Source: Paeniglutamicibacter gangotriensis Lz1y
GTDB lineage: Bacteria > Actinomycetota > Actinomycetes > Actinomycetales > Micrococcaceae
Assembly (NCBI RefSeq): GCF_000348945.1
Contig: NZ_AOCK01000005.1
Span: forward strand, 275,448-339,447
Reading direction: 5' to 3'
DNA length: 64,000 nt
The position numbers and the translations under genes were made by a program. The stretch's first letter is position 1; every line of letters begins with the position of its first letter. Positions 25,105 through 34,166 of this stretch are shown one piece after another. The notes beneath the pieces were generated by a model. The model was given only the letters and a program-made list of their open reading frames with translations. It did not search any database and had not been told where the DNA came from.

Positions 25105-26838
25105 CTACGGGGTCGGCAGCATCCAGCCCAGGATCGGAGTGGACTGCAGGTACACCAGCACGCAGAGCACCAGCAGCATGCTCACCGACCAGCCGGCGAC
25201 CTTCTTCAAGATGACCGATTCCTTGCCTTCCATGCCCACCGCGGTGGCAGCGATGGCCAGGTTCTGCGGGGAGATCAGCTTGCCGACCACGCCGCCGGAG
25301 GTGTTGGCGGCAACCAACAGGTTGGGGTCGATGCCGGCGTTGAGGCCGGCAGTCTGCTGCAGCTTGGCGAACAAGGCGTTGGACGAGGTGTCCGAGCCGG
25401 TGACTGCGGTGCCGAGCCAACCCAGGATCGGGGACAGGAAGGCGAAGAACGCGCCGGTTCCGGCCAGCCAGGTACCGATGGTGATGGTTTGTCCCGACAG
25501 GTTCATGACGTAGGCCAGGGCCAAAACCGAGAGGATCGTGGTGGCTGCCCAGCGCATGTTGTAGATGGTGCGCCCGATTTCCAGGACGGCATCCGAGACC
25601 TTGATCTTGTATTTTCCGCCCGCGTCGTTGAGCGAGTAGACGATGGCCACGATGAGGCCGGTGATGAGCAGCAAGGTGCCAGGGTTCGAGAGCCACTGGA
25701 AGTTGTAGATCGTCGAAGAAACCGGGTTGCCCTCGCCGTCAAGCACGTGTCCGTAGAGCATCGGCCACTTGATCTTCACGTCGGTGGCGGCCAAGGCACC
25801 GGGGATGCTCACACCCAGCTTCCACAGCTTGGCAACGCCGAAGATGACGATGACCAGCAGGTAGGGGAAGAGCGCCAGGAAGGTCGGGCCGAGGCGCAGC
25901 TTGCGGTCGGAGGCGTCGTAGCCGGAGCCGGCCTGCGAAGCACCGTTCGCGCCGGTGCCGGCGGCACCCTGTGCGGCCTCGCCCACCAGGACGCGGGCGC
26001 GGGCTTCTTCGCGGCCCTTGGGGGTCCAGAAGCGCAGGAAGATGACTGCGGCACCCAGGCCGGCCAACGAGGCAACGATGTCGGTGAGTTCGTAGGAGAA
26101 GTAGGTGGCGCAGAAGAATTGGGCGACGGCGAAGGATCCGCCGATGACCAGGGCGGCCGGCCAGACTTCCTTGACGCCGCGTTTGCCGTCGAGGATGAAC
26201 AGCAACAGGGTCGGGACGAAGATCGCCAGCAGTGGTGCCTGGTGTCCGACCATGGCGCCGATGTGGTTGGCGTCCAACCCGGTCAGTCCGGCGGCGGTGG
26301 TGATCGGGATGGCGACCGCGCCGAAAGCGACGGGGGCGGTATTGGCCACCAGGACCGCGGCCGCTGCACGCAGCGGCGCCATGCCCAGGGCCAGGAGCAT
26401 GGTGGCGGTGATGGCCACGGGAGCCCCGAAGCCGGCCAGTGCCTCAAGCAGGCCACCGAAGCAGAAGGCGATCAGGATGGATTGGATGCGCACATCCCCG
26501 CCGCCGATCACGTCGAAGACGCGGCGCAGGTCCTCGAACCGTCCGGAGATGACCGTGACCTGATAGAGCCAGATCGCCATGATGACGATCCAGACCACGG
26601 GGAAGGCGCCGAATACCGCACCAAGTACTCCCGACATCAGGGTCATGCCGACCGGCATCTTGAATACGAAGATCGCCACCAGGATGGCAACCAGCAATGA
26701 AACCAGGCCGGAGACGTGCGCCTTGGCCTTGACCACGGCCAGCATGATGAAGAACGTCAACAGCGGCAGCAGGGAAATGAGGGCCGAAAGCGCAATGCTT
26801 CCGGCCAACGGTTCGGTGGATGGTGTGAATGTGTCCAC
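25105..26838 (-). CDS. lldP: L-lactate permease
   Basis: Membrane lactate/glycolate:proton symporter of the LldP/LctP family, 577 aa with about 14 helices. Family blocks are clear: G-G-L-L-E-A-L-A-G-F-G-A-P-V-A-I-T, A-P-V-A-F-G-A-V-A-I-P, and near the end L-S-P-I-L-G-W-L-G-T-A-V-T-G-S-D-T-S-S-N followed by A-A-N-T-S-G-G-V-V-G-K-L-I-S-P-Q-N. A hydrophilic loop of about 60 residues (A-R-V-L-V-G-E-A-A) lies mid-protein. The start is GTG with GAAGGAC upstream. It is divergent from lutABC, and the 241-base gap holds three LldR-type operators, two of them immediately upstream of this gene. Confidence 0.94.
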   Translation of the reverse strand: MDTFTPSTEPLAGSIALSALISLLPLLTFFIMLAVVKAKAHVSGLVSLLVAILVAIFVFKMPVGMTLMSGVLGAVFGAFPVVWIVIMAIWLYQVTVISGRFEDLRRVFDVIGGGDVRIQSILIAFCFGGLLEALAGFGAPVAITATMLLALGMAPLRAAAAVLVANTAPVAFGAVAIPITTAAGLTGLDANHIGAMVGHQAPLLAIFVPTLLLFILDGKRGVKEVWPAALVIGGSFAVAQFFCATYFSYELTDIVASLAGLGAAVIFLRFWTPKGREEARARVLVGEAAQGAAGTGANGASQAGSGYDASDRKLRLGPTFLALFPYLLVIVIFGVAKLWKLGVSIPGALAATDVKIKWPMLYGHVLDGEGNPVSSTIYNFQWLSNPGTLLLITGLIVAIVYSLNDAGGKYKIKVSDAVLEIGRTIYNMRWAATTILSVLALAYVMNLSGQTITIGTWLAGTGAFFAFLSPILGWLGTAVTGSDTSSNALFAKLQQTAGLNAGIDPNLLVAANTSGGVVGKLISPQNLAIAATAVGMEGKESVILKKVAGWSVSMLLVLCVLVYLQSTPILGWMLPTP

Positions 26839-26905
26839 TGGGCGTCCTTCGCGTGGGAGGTAGAGCGCGGATAAAGGGTGTGCGGTGGACGCCCTTAGAC
26901 ATCCG

Positions 26906-26916
26906 TGGTCGGACCA
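26906..26916. promoter_or_regulatory. LldR-type operator 1 (TGGTCGGACCA)
   Basis: An 11-bp TGGTC-N-GACCA site of FadR/LldR type, 68 bases upstream of lldP. With operator 2 it forms a perfect 12-bp inverted repeat (26905-26916 with 26920-26931) around a 3-base spacer. Confidence 0.8.
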
Positions 26917-26919
26917 CTA

Positions 26920-26930
26920 TGGTCCGACCA
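26920..26930. promoter_or_regulatory. LldR-type operator 2 (TGGTCCGACCA)
   Basis: Second copy of the 11-bp site, 14 bases centre to centre from operator 1 and the mirror half of the same large palindrome. The close pair suggests cooperative binding of two dimers at the lldP promoter. Confidence 0.8.
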
Positions 26931-27029
26931 CACCAGCATAACCTAAGATCCGATCGCATGGTGAGTGGAGTCACAACTTATTTTTTGCGGAGCACATTCG
27001 CTGGACGTGGGCCCGATCACGCCATAGTA

Positions 27030-27040
27030 TGGTCAGACCA
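27030..27040. promoter_or_regulatory. LldR-type operator 3 (TGGTCAGACCA)
   Basis: Third copy of the site, 40 bases upstream of the lutA start, differing only at the central base. It is well placed to block the lutABC promoter. Confidence 0.8.
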
Positions 27041-27079
27041 CATCAATTCCTCGGCTGAGCACGCCGGAAGGATCACTGA

Positions 27080-27880
27080 ATGAAAATCGCACTTTTCGCC
27101 ACCTGCATCGTTGATGCCATGTACCCGAGCACCGCACGTGCCACGGTCAAGATTCTCGAACGACTGGGCCACGAGGTCATCTTCCCCTCCGGGCAGGCCT
27201 GCTGCGGACAGATGCACATCAACTCCGGCTACATGGACGAGGCCCTTCCCGTGGTTGCCAACCACGTGCGGGCCTTTGAAGCCGAAACCTACGATGTGGC
27301 GGTGGCTCCCTCGGGATCCTGCGTGGCATCGGTCAGACACCAGCACCCGGTCCTGGCCGAACGCTGCGGCGATGCTGCCTTGAAGGCCCGCGCCGAGGCC
27401 GTGGGCGCCAAAACCTACGAACTGTCCCAGCTTTTGGTCGATGTCCTGGGCATCACCAACGCCGCCGAACAACTCGGCTCGCATTTCGCACACAAGGTCA
27501 CCTACCACCCCTCCTGCCACGGCATGCGCTCGCTGAACCTGGGCGACCGCCAACTCGACCTGCTCAGGAGTGTCGGCGGCATCGAGGTCGCCGACCTTCC
27601 CGAGGCCGACCAATGCTGCGGATTCGGCGGCACGTTCGCGCTGAAGAACGCCGATGTTTCCACGGCCATGCTCGAGGACAAGGCGAAAAACATCGAGTCC
27701 ACCGGAGCCTCGCTGTGCTCCGGCGGGGACGCCTCCTGCCTGATGCATATCGGCGGCGGGCTTTCGCGCACCAATTCGGACACCACCACGTTGCATTTTG
27801 CCGAAATTCTGGCCAGCACCATCGACGAACCGGTCTCCGTGACCGGTGAGGTCCTCGTAGGAAAGGCGGGCGTGCGATGA
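27080..27880 (+). CDS. lutA: Lactate utilisation protein A (Fe-S)
   Basis: Cytosolic iron-sulfur subunit of the LutABC L-lactate dehydrogenase complex, which oxidises L-lactate to pyruvate; 266 aa. Two copies of the cysteine-rich CCG domain are present, with C-C-G motifs in Q-A-C-C-G-Q-M and D-Q-C-C-G-F-G-G and further cysteines in S-G-S-C and H-P-S-C-H. The ATG has GAAGGA upstream. The stop overlaps the lutB start (ATGA), so the subunits are translationally coupled. An LldR-type site lies 40 bases upstream of the start codon. Confidence 0.94.
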   Translation: MKIALFATCIVDAMYPSTARATVKILERLGHEVIFPSGQACCGQMHINSGYMDEALPVVANHVRAFEAETYDVAVAPSGSCVASVRHQHPVLAERCGDAALKARAEAVGAKTYELSQLLVDVLGITNAAEQLGSHFAHKVTYHPSCHGMRSLNLGDRQLDLLRSVGGIEVADLPEADQCCGFGGTFALKNADVSTAMLEDKAKNIESTGASLCSGGDASCLMHIGGGLSRTNSDTTTLHFAEILASTIDEPVSVTGEVLVGKAGVR

Positions 27881-29382
27881 GCAACGTCTTCATGGGAATG
27901 CCAACGCTTCCGGTCTTCGGCGACGGCAACCTGCACATCGATGAACCGTTCCCGGACGCTGCCCACCGCGAACTGGGCAACACCCAGATGCGCGCGAATC
28001 TGCGCCACGCCACCCACACGATCCGCGACAAGCGTCTGAAGGTCGTGGGCGAGTTGCCCGACTGGGAAGAGCTGCGCGACGCCGGAGCGGCCATCAAGAA
28101 CCAGGTCATGGCCGACCTTCCCGCGATGCTCGAAGAATTCGAAAAGAACTTCACCGCCCGCGGCGGGGTGATCCATTGGGCGCGCGACTCCCACGAGGCG
28201 AACAAAATCGTCGCCGACCTCATCCGCGAGCAGGACACGGACGAGGTCGTCAAGGTCAAGTCCATGGCCACCCAGGAGATCGGACTCAATGAGTACCTCG
28301 AGGAGCAGGGAATCTCGGCCTTCGAAACCGACCTGGCCGAGCTGATCGTCCAGCTGGGCCACGACAAACCCAGCCACATCCTGGTCCCGGCCATCCACAA
28401 GAACCGCACCGAAGTCCGCGACATCTTCCTGGCCGAGATGCCGAACGTGGACCCGAACCTCACCGATGATCCGCGATTGCTGGCCATGGCCGCCCGCGAG
28501 CACCTGCGCCGCAAGTTCCTTACCGCAAAGGTCGCAATCTCCGGCGCCAACTTCGCGCTGGCCGATTCCGGCACCCTGGCCGTGGTCGAGTCGGAGGGCA
28601 ACGGACGGATGTGCCTGACGCTGCCCGAAACCCTGATCACCGTGATGGGCATCGAAAAGCTGCTGCCCACCAAGGACGACCTCGAGGTCTTCATGCAGCT
28701 GCTGCCGCGATCCTCCACCGGGGAGCGGATGAACCCGTATACCTCGCTGTGGACCGGCGTCACCGAGGGCGACGGACCGCAAAACGTGCACCTGGTCATT
28801 CTGGACAACGGACGCACCGCAGCCCTGGCCGACAAGTACGGACGCACCGCTCTGAACTGCATCCGCTGCTCCGCCTGCATGAACGTCTGCCCGGTCTACG
28901 AGCGCACCGGCGGCCACGCCTACGGCTCCACCTACCCGGGACCGATCGGCGCCATCCTCACCCCGCTGCTCACCGGCATCAAGAGTGAGGAAAACAGCTC
29001 GCTGCCCTACGCGTCCACACTCTGCGGCGCCTGCTATGACGCTTGCCCGGTGAAGATCAATATCCCCGAAATCCTCGTGCACCTGCGCGGAGAAGACGTG
29101 GATTCCAAGCGCGAAGAAAAGAAGCTTCCCTCGCAAATGGATTTGATGATGAAGGGCGGACAATGGGCGTTTTCCTCGGGCAAGCACCTGGGCCTGCTGG
29201 AAAAGGCGCTGCCCTTGGGCAAGCTCGCTGCCGGTCGAGACAAGAAGATCAAACGCCTTCCGGGCATTGCCGCAGGCTGGACCCAGTCCCGTGACATTCC
29301 GGCTCCCCCGGCGCAGTCCTTCCGCGACTGGTGGAAGAAGGACCATGAACCGGTAGCCCCCACCCCTGACCAGGAGAAGTAA
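27877..29382 (+). CDS. lutB: Lactate utilisation protein B (Fe-S/LUD)
   Basis: Largest LutABC subunit, 501 aa, cytosolic. The N-terminal two thirds form a LUD domain (K-S-M-A-T-Q-E-I-G-L-N, then G-A-N-F-A-L-A-D-S-G-T-L). It is followed by two [4Fe-4S] clusters in a ferredoxin-like domain: CIRCSACMNVCPV at about 328-340 and CGACYDACPV at about 384-393. The C-terminal helical tail includes K-G-G-Q-W-A-F-S. It overlaps lutA by four bases and is followed four bases later by lutC. It is expected to pass electrons from lactate oxidation towards the quinone pool. Confidence 0.94.
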   Translation: MSNVFMGMPTLPVFGDGNLHIDEPFPDAAHRELGNTQMRANLRHATHTIRDKRLKVVGELPDWEELRDAGAAIKNQVMADLPAMLEEFEKNFTARGGVIHWARDSHEANKIVADLIREQDTDEVVKVKSMATQEIGLNEYLEEQGISAFETDLAELIVQLGHDKPSHILVPAIHKNRTEVRDIFLAEMPNVDPNLTDDPRLLAMAAREHLRRKFLTAKVAISGANFALADSGTLAVVESEGNGRMCLTLPETLITVMGIEKLLPTKDDLEVFMQLLPRSSTGERMNPYTSLWTGVTEGDGPQNVHLVILDNGRTAALADKYGRTALNCIRCSACMNVCPVYERTGGHAYGSTYPGPIGAILTPLLTGIKSEENSSLPYASTLCGACYDACPVKINIPEILVHLRGEDVDSKREEKKLPSQMDLMMKGGQWAFSSGKHLGLLEKALPLGKLAAGRDKKIKRLPGIAAGWTQSRDIPAPPAQSFRDWWKKDHEPVAPTPDQEK

Positions 29383-29386
29383 GACG

Positions 29387-30025
29387 ATGAGCGCCAAGGA
29401 AGAAATCCTCTCCCGCATCACCTCGGCCTTGCGTGATGCGCCGGCTCCCGAGCCGATCCCCCGCGAATACCGGGTCTCCTCGGACATGCCCGAGGCCGAG
29501 CTTATCGAGTTGCTGGTTGATCGGCTCGAGGACTACAAGGCCCACGTGGACGTCGTGGACCTGCCCCATCTACCGGCAACCCTTGCCGAACGGCTCAAGG
29601 ACGCCACCAGCTTTGTGGTCCCGCACGGCATCGATGCCGAATGGTTGGTTGAGGCGGCACCCACGGATAGCGCGCGACTGCGCACCGACGCACCCGGTGC
29701 GGTCCTGAGCGTGACCGAGCTGGATCATACCGATGCGGTGCTGACCTCTTCGGCGGTGTCCATTGCCGAGTCGGGCACCATTGTGCTGGACGGAACGCCC
29801 AACCAGGGCCGCCGTGCCATCTCCCTGGTGCCCGACCACCACGTCTGTGTGGTTCCGGTGTCGTCCATCGTGCGGCTGTTGCCCGAGGCGCTGCCGCGCA
29901 TGGACATCACCCGCCCGCTGACCTGGATCTCCGGTCCCAGCGCGACCAGCGACATCGAGCTCGAGCGCGTCGAGGGCGTACACGGCCCGCGCCAGCTGGA
30001 TGTCATCATCGTCAAGGGGCTGTAG
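29387..30025 (+). CDS. lutC: Lactate utilisation protein C (LUD domain)
   Basis: Third LutABC subunit, 212 aa, a single LUD domain with A-E-S-G-T-I-V-L-D-G-T and H-H-V-C-V-V-P-V-S-S-I as landmarks. The ribosome site AGGAGAAG overlaps the end of lutB. LutC has no iron-sulfur motif of its own, as in other bacteria. The operon ends at the hairpin 18 bases further on. Confidence 0.93.
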   Translation: MSAKEEILSRITSALRDAPAPEPIPREYRVSSDMPEAELIELLVDRLEDYKAHVDVVDLPHLPATLAERLKDATSFVVPHGIDAEWLVEAAPTDSARLRTDAPGAVLSVTELDHTDAVLTSSAVSIAESGTIVLDGTPNQGRRAISLVPDHHVCVVPVSSIVRLLPEALPRMDITRPLTWISGPSATSDIELERVEGVHGPRQLDVIIVKGL

Positions 30026-30040
30026 AGCCCCGTTCCACCA

Positions 30041-30092
30041 CCGAATCCCCGTCTGCCAGCTAATCACGTGGCCGGCGGGGATTCGGCGTTTT
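30041..30092 (+). terminator. Terminator of the lutABC operon
   Basis: Arms CCGAATCCCCG (30041-30051) and CGGGGATTCGG (30076-30086) are exact complements, followed by CGTTTTG. It is placed 15 bases after the lutC stop and also faces the convergent IclR pseudogene. Confidence 0.8.
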
Positions 30093-30093
30093 G

Positions 30094-30915
30094 TTAGGTG
30101 ACAGGAGCCCCGGTGAGGTCCGGCTTTTCATCATCCGGTACCTTGCCCAGTCGCTCCTCACGAACTTTGGCGGTGTGCAGGGCCTGTCCGACCAGACCTG
30201 CGTCAAACACCTGTCGAAATCGAGCCTGCGGAATGGACATACTGATGCCGCAGACAACTTCTCCGGCGGGGCCAGAGACGGCCACACCCAACGCACTGAC
30301 GCCTTCCTCCGTCCCTTCGAAGTTGGCGGCAAAGCCACGATCCCGCACCGCGCCCAGTTCGCGCACGAGCGCGGCGTAGTCCTCTTCCGTAAGCCTGCGC
30401 GCCGTGGCATTTTCTCCGTGGTAGAGCCGTTCCAGCTCGCTCTGGTCGAGCATGGAGAGCATCGCTTTTCCCGCCGAGGCCCGGTAGGCCGGTAGCACCG
30501 CACCCTGCCGGTCTCCCACGCGCACGGGCCGCTATCCCTCCACGGTGGAGAGGAGTCGGACCTCCCCACCCACGCGCACCATCAGGTTCACAGTTTCCTT
30601 GACCGTGGCAGCTAGTTCCTCCAGTAGCGGGTGGGGCACGGCCCGCAATTCCCCGATCCGTCCGTGCCCCGCGGGACCGGCACCGAGCGCCGGACCGGGG
30701 ATGTAACCGCGGCCTGTCGCGCGTTCGGCGAAACCGCGGTAAATGAGCATGGCCAGCAGCCGGTGCGCCGTGGATGGCGAGACCTCGAGCTCGGCGGCCG
30801 CGTCCTTGAGTCTGACGGATCCGTGGTCGCCCAACAGCTCGACCAGCTGCAGGGCGTGGTCAACCGATTCAATGGGGTATTGGGGGATCTTCCGACTAAC
30901 CCGAACTTTCTGCAC
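30094..30915 (-). pseudogene. IclR-family regulator split by one in-frame stop codon
   Basis: Remnant of a roughly 273-residue IclR-family regulator. The N-terminal winged helix is intact (SVDHALQLVELLGDHGSVRL, then EVSPSTAHRLLAML), followed by the start of the effector domain up to L-S-T-V-E-G. A TAG at 30532-30534 then interrupts the frame. Reading resumes in the same frame with R-P-V-R-V-G-D-R-Q-G and the IclR signature Y-R-A-S-A-G-K-A-M-L through to the natural end. A single C-to-T change in a Gln codon would explain the stop. It faces a broken transporter gene across 48 bases, the usual layout of an aromatic-acid regulator and its target. A restart at a GTG six bases after the stop codon could give a domain fragment lacking DNA binding. 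Confidence 0.88.
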
Positions 30916-30963
30916 ACCTGAATTACACGCTTTGTCACACTGAGACCAGCAACACTTGTAGCT

Positions 30964-32269
30964 ATGACTTTATCCACAGGGAGCAGTGTCGCAGGTCCCA
31001 TCGGGCATAACCCCGGTGACTCCTAGCAGCAGGGTGGGCCCAAGGCCCTCTCGCGCCGCAAGACCCTCATGGCCGTTGTAACGTGCTGGCTGCTGGTGGT
31101 GTTCGACGGGTACGACCTCATCATCTACGGCACCGTGCAGTCCTCCCTGTTGGCGATCGATGACTGGGGCTGACCCCGACGACGATGGGTACCATCGGAT
31201 CGCTGGCTTTCGTGGGCATGATGATCGGCGCACTCGCGGCCGACCGACTCTCCGACATGCTGGGTCGACGCCGCATGATCTTGGCCTGCTCTATCATCTT
31301 CTCGAGCCTCACGGTCCTGTGCGCCTTCGCGCCGAACCCGTTGGTTTTCGGGGCCCTCCGCCTCCTCGCCGGAGTCGGCTTAGGTGGTCTGGTCTCCGCA
31401 GCCAATGCCATGGTTGCTGAACTTGTGGTACCGCAGCGCTGGCGCTCGACCATGGCCACGTTGATGATGTCAGGCGTGCCAATCGGCGGTTCAATCGCCG
31501 CGATCACCGACATCTGGGTCGTCCCGGCCTTCGGTTGGGAAGCCATGTTCTTGTTGGCTCTGGTTGCCTTGGTCGTGCTGGTTCCCATGGGTTTCCGCTA
31601 CCTGCCCGAAACCTTGTCCTTCAAACACCGCAGTGGTCCGGGCGCACGTCGCGGATCCGGTTTTGGAGATTTGCTGCGCGCCCCCTATGCCGGAGCCTCG
31701 GTGCTCTTCGCCTTGGCTTCGCTGGCCATCCTCTTCGCTTGGTACGGTCGGGGCACCTGGCTGCCCAGCCTGATGGAACAGGCCGGATACGATCTGGGCT
31801 CCGCGCTGACTTTCGCACTGGCCTTGAATCTGGGTGCCGTGGCGGGTTCCGTCATCACCGCTTGGGCCGGAGACCGCTTTGGGGCGGCCCCTACCGCCGC
31901 AGTCGCGGCCCTCGTTGCAGGGATTGGACTGGCCGTCATCATGACCATGCCCCAGGTTGGAGTTGTTTATGCCATGTTGATCCTCGCCGGTGTGGGCATC
32001 CACGGCACTGCAGCGTTGCTGATCGCGGCTGTCGCCAATCACTACCCGGAGCGCTTGCGCAGCACTGCATTGGGTTGGGCGCTGGGCATGGGCCGCATCG
32101 GGGCCGTTGGAGCCCCGCAGGTCGGCGGGTTGCTGCTGGCCGAAGGATTCGGGGTCAACTCGAACTTTCTGGTCTTCGCGCTGGGAGCTGGCCTGGCCTG
32201 GCCGCGATCTTGTTCGCCGTGATCACCTTCCGCGTCAAGCCGGTGGCCGACCCGGCCCTTGCAAACTAA
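30964..32269 (+). pseudogene. Aromatic acid:H+ symporter (MFS, AAHS type), broken in three places
   Basis: Remnant of a roughly 430-residue MFS transporter of the benzoate/4-hydroxybenzoate type. An ATG at 30964 begins M-T-L-S-T-G. A TAG at 31024-31026 interrupts it, then the frame continues R-R-K-T-L-M-A-V-V-T, then F-D-G-Y-D-L-I-I-Y-G-T-V, the AAHS signature, until a one-base loss near the GGGG at 31166-31169. The main part follows in the next frame (MGTIGSLAFVGMMIGAL, then D-R-L-S-D-M-L-G-R-R-R). A further one-base loss near 32185-32197 moves the ending (A-A-I-L-F-A-V-I-T-F) to the third frame. Three independent lesions argue for true decay rather than sequencing error. Confidence 0.88.
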
Positions 32270-32355
32270 CCGCCTCAATTGGCGGTGGCCCGGGCGGCCG
32301 CTCCCCCTTCGCGGGTGGACGGTCGCCCGGACCGTTGAAGGCGCCTCCAGGCCCG

Positions 32356-34086
32356 CTACTCTACGAGCTTTCCGGCGCTCGAGACCTCCTTGATCAATTC
32401 GGAGATCTCCGCTGGGATCTGCGGGATTGCCTCGCGAACGACGCCTTCACTGGGTGACCACACTAGGTTCACCCGCAGTGAATCATCCATCGCCGGGTAG
32501 TCGCTGCGGTTGTGACAGCCACGGGTCTCCCGGCGCTCGAGAGCCGCTTCAAGGGTGGCCCGAGCGGCCAACGCCGAACCCAACAGGTCAAACGCATGGG
32601 CGAGGTCCTGGAAGCCTGCGATATCCGGATGGATCCCGACGTGCTCCATGCGCCCTTCGATGTCGTCCAGCTTGGCCAGTCCGGCTTGCAGGCCTTCCTC
32701 GTCCCGGACCACGCCAGCATGGTCGGTCATCATGTTGCGAATAGCACGCTGCAGTTCGCGAACGTTTTCCTGTCCGTTCGCGGCCAGCAGGTCATCGATC
32801 TCGGCCCGAGCGTGGGCGAGTGCCTTGGCCGAACGCGGCTGGGACTCCAGGGAAGCCGAGTACTTGGCAGCGGCCCGCGCAACGATACGCCCGAAGACGA
32901 GCAGTTCAATGAGCGAGTTGCCACCCAACCGGTTGGCCCCATGGAGTCCGCTTGAGGCCTCGCCAATGGCATAGAGACCGTTGACATCGGTGCCGTGGTC
33001 CTCCGGACGTACCCAGACCCCGCCCATGGAATAGTGAGCCGTGGGTGCGATTTCGATGGGTTCTGCGGTGACGTCGAGCATCTGCACTTCAAGCATGGTT
33101 TGGTAGACACGCGGCAGACGCTCCATGATGGTTTCGCGCGGCAGGTGCGAGATATCAAGCCAGACACCGCCGTTTTTGGTCCCGCGACCTTCCTTGATCT
33201 CGGTGTAGGCGGCCAGCGCCACCCGGTCCCGGGTGGAGAGTTCCTTGCGGACAGGATCGTAGCGTTCCATGAACCGCTCCCCCAACGCATTTCGCAGGAT
33301 GCCGCCCTCGCCGCGGGCTGCCTCGGAGATCAGCGTGCCTGCGGCACTTTCGGGTTCGATGATGCCCGAGGGGTGGAACTGCACCAGTTCAGGATCGCGC
33401 AGCCGTGCTCCGGCGTCCACGGCCAGACGGAAGGCATCTCCGGTGTTTTCGTCGCGGCGCGAGGAAGTGCGACGCCAGATGCGAGTGTGTCCGCCCGCCG
33501 CCAGGATCACCGAGTCGGCATGGATGAGGTAACGCTTGCCGGTGTTGATGTCGAAGCCATAGGCACCGAAGACCTGGTTGTCCTTTACCAAAAGGCGGGT
33601 GATGTAGACCGAATCAAGAATCGGGATCTGCAGCTGTTCGGCACGGTTCACCAAACTGCGTTGGATTTCCAGCCCCGTGTAGTCTCCGGCAAAGGCGGTG
33701 CGGCGGAAGGTGTGGGCGCCGAAGAAGCGCTGGGAGATGCGCCCGTCCTCTTCACGGGCGAATCCCATGCCGTAGCGTTCCAGGTCGTGGATCCCCTGGG
33801 CGGCTCCGCGGGCGACAATTTCGACCGTGTGCGGATTGGCCAGCATGTAGCTTTCCTTGATGGTGTCCGCAGCATGCTGCTGCCAGGAGTCTTCCTTGTC
33901 CATGGTGCCAAGGGCGGCGTTGATGCCGCCGGCGGCGAGCGACGTATGGGCGTCGTTGCGCGGCCGCTTTCCCACGGCGAGAACGTCAACACCCATTTCT
34001 GCCAGCTCGATTGCGGCTCGCAGGCCAGACCCGCCGGTGCCGATGACCAAGACGGTGGTGGAGATTTGCTGTTCGTTCGGGTTCAT
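32356..34086 (-). CDS. Fumarate reductase/succinate dehydrogenase-type flavoprotein, stand-alone
   Basis: Flavoprotein of about 576 aa in the FrdA/SdhA/NadB family. FAD-binding VIGTGGSGLRAAIE lies near residue 13. A-H-T-S-L-A-A-G-G-I has a histidine at the position that carries covalent FAD in FrdA/SdhA. Later segments are G-D-A-F-R-L-A-V-D-A-G-A, Q-F-H-P-S-G, G-E-G-G-I-L-R-N and H-Y-S-M-G-G-V, followed by a C-terminal helical domain. No iron-sulfur or membrane-anchor gene adjoins it, so it is not an ordinary complex II subunit; the substrate is unknown. L-aspartate oxidase is less likely because of the histidine. ATG 34086 follows GAGG at eight bases; ATG 34095 is in frame. It is divergent from a LysR regulator. 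Confidence 0.82.
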   Translation of the reverse strand: MNPNEQQISTTVLVIGTGGSGLRAAIELAEMGVDVLAVGKRPRNDAHTSLAAGGINAALGTMDKEDSWQQHAADTIKESYMLANPHTVEIVARGAAQGIHDLERYGMGFAREEDGRISQRFFGAHTFRRTAFAGDYTGLEIQRSLVNRAEQLQIPILDSVYITRLLVKDNQVFGAYGFDINTGKRYLIHADSVILAAGGHTRIWRRTSSRRDENTGDAFRLAVDAGARLRDPELVQFHPSGIIEPESAAGTLISEAARGEGGILRNALGERFMERYDPVRKELSTRDRVALAAYTEIKEGRGTKNGGVWLDISHLPRETIMERLPRVYQTMLEVQMLDVTAEPIEIAPTAHYSMGGVWVRPEDHGTDVNGLYAIGEASSGLHGANRLGGNSLIELLVFGRIVARAAAKYSASLESQPRSAKALAHARAEIDDLLAANGQENVRELQRAIRNMMTDHAGVVRDEEGLQAGLAKLDDIEGRMEHVGIHPDIAGFQDLAHAFDLLGSALAARATLEAALERRETRGCHNRSDYPAMDDSLRVNLVWSPSEGVVREAIPQIPAEISELIKEVSSAGKLVE

Positions 34087-34166
34087 TGTCCTCATGTCTT
34101 CAACGCTAGGAACCTTCCCACGATTAGTCCAATGAATCTTCCTGTTTGATCCGATGCATATAAGCT

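Noticed and set aside
27502..29487. 661-codon minus-strand open frame over lutA-lutC
   Set aside because: The plus strand encodes three complete Lut proteins with Fe-S motifs; the antisense frame has no recognisable domain.
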